Notes under the pieces: generated by a model
The model's database searches: none
The model's input: the letters and a program-made list of their open reading frames with translations, nothing else
Told to the model about the DNA's origin: nothing
Program-made: the position numbers and the translations under genes
Assembly (NCBI GenBank): GCA_027074255.1
Contig: JALTDI010000227.1
Coordinates: 1 to 6,135 of the forward strand
DNA: 6,135 nucleotides
Reading direction: 5' to 3'
From: Desulfurellales bacterium
Lineage (GTDB): Bacteria > Campylobacterota_A > Desulfurellia > Desulfurellales > Hippeaceae
Shown: positions 6,082-6,135 of the stretch, piece by piece
Layout: every line of letters starts with the position of its first letter
Position numbering within the stretch: the first letter of the stretch is position 1

Positions 6082-6135
6082 TTTCTTTTTTATTTATAGT
6101 TTTTCGGATTTAGCAAGTAGTGATTAGTGTGCAGC

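Noticed and set aside
6082..6105. T-rich tract after tRNA-Leu as an intrinsic terminator
   Set aside because: There is no independent hairpin ahead of it; only the tRNA's own stems precede it, so it is mentioned in the tRNA entry and not annotated separately.
1..6135. Search for a new defence, mobile or CRISPR-like system
   Set aside because: There is no transposase, integrase, nuclease, helicase, toxin or repeat-spacer array; every open frame of weight belongs to a housekeeping family or the small TPR protein.

Overview
The window looks like ordinary chromosome from a Gram-negative, AT-leaning bacterium. Two genes for Kdo, the sugar that anchors LPS, and an LptC-like LPS-export protein imply an outer membrane. 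The codon style (many ATA, AGA and AGG codons, with GTG as well as ATG starts) and the gene mix would fit a lineage such as Deferribacterota. That placement is a low-confidence guess from style, not something the sequence proves.

Positions 1-5052 hold one compact run of seven plus-strand genes, each overlapping the next or separated by at most 10 bases. In order they are: a D-2-hydroxyacid dehydrogenase cut at its 5' end by the window edge, an acylphosphatase, a small TPR protein, kdsD (arabinose-5-phosphate isomerase with CBS domains), kdsC (Kdo-8-phosphate phosphatase), lptC (LPS-export bitopic protein) and aroA (EPSP synthase). The spacing leaves no room for internal promoters between genes, so this is almost certainly one operon whose promoter lies upstream of the window. 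KdsD makes the arabinose 5-phosphate that KdsA condenses with PEP, KdsC removes the phosphate from the product, and LptC helps move finished LPS out. AroA also consumes PEP, in the shikimate pathway. kdsA, lptA and lptB are not in the window.

Positions 5055-5822 carry a minus-strand short-chain dehydrogenase (YdfG-like). Its stop codon lies 2 bases from the aroA stop, so the two genes converge with no space for a conventional terminator. A 172-base divergent region (5823-5994) carries a good candidate promoter for each flanking gene. It leads to a complete class II tRNA-Leu(GAG) with encoded CCA at 5995-6081. The last 54 bases are AT-rich, and I see no gene in them.

I found no mobile element, CRISPR array, prophage gene or defence system. 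The points worth a second look are the unusual joining of Kdo/LPS genes to aroA without lptA, an altered N-terminal motif in AroA, and the two small unassigned partners (acylphosphatase and TPR protein) at the head of the operon.
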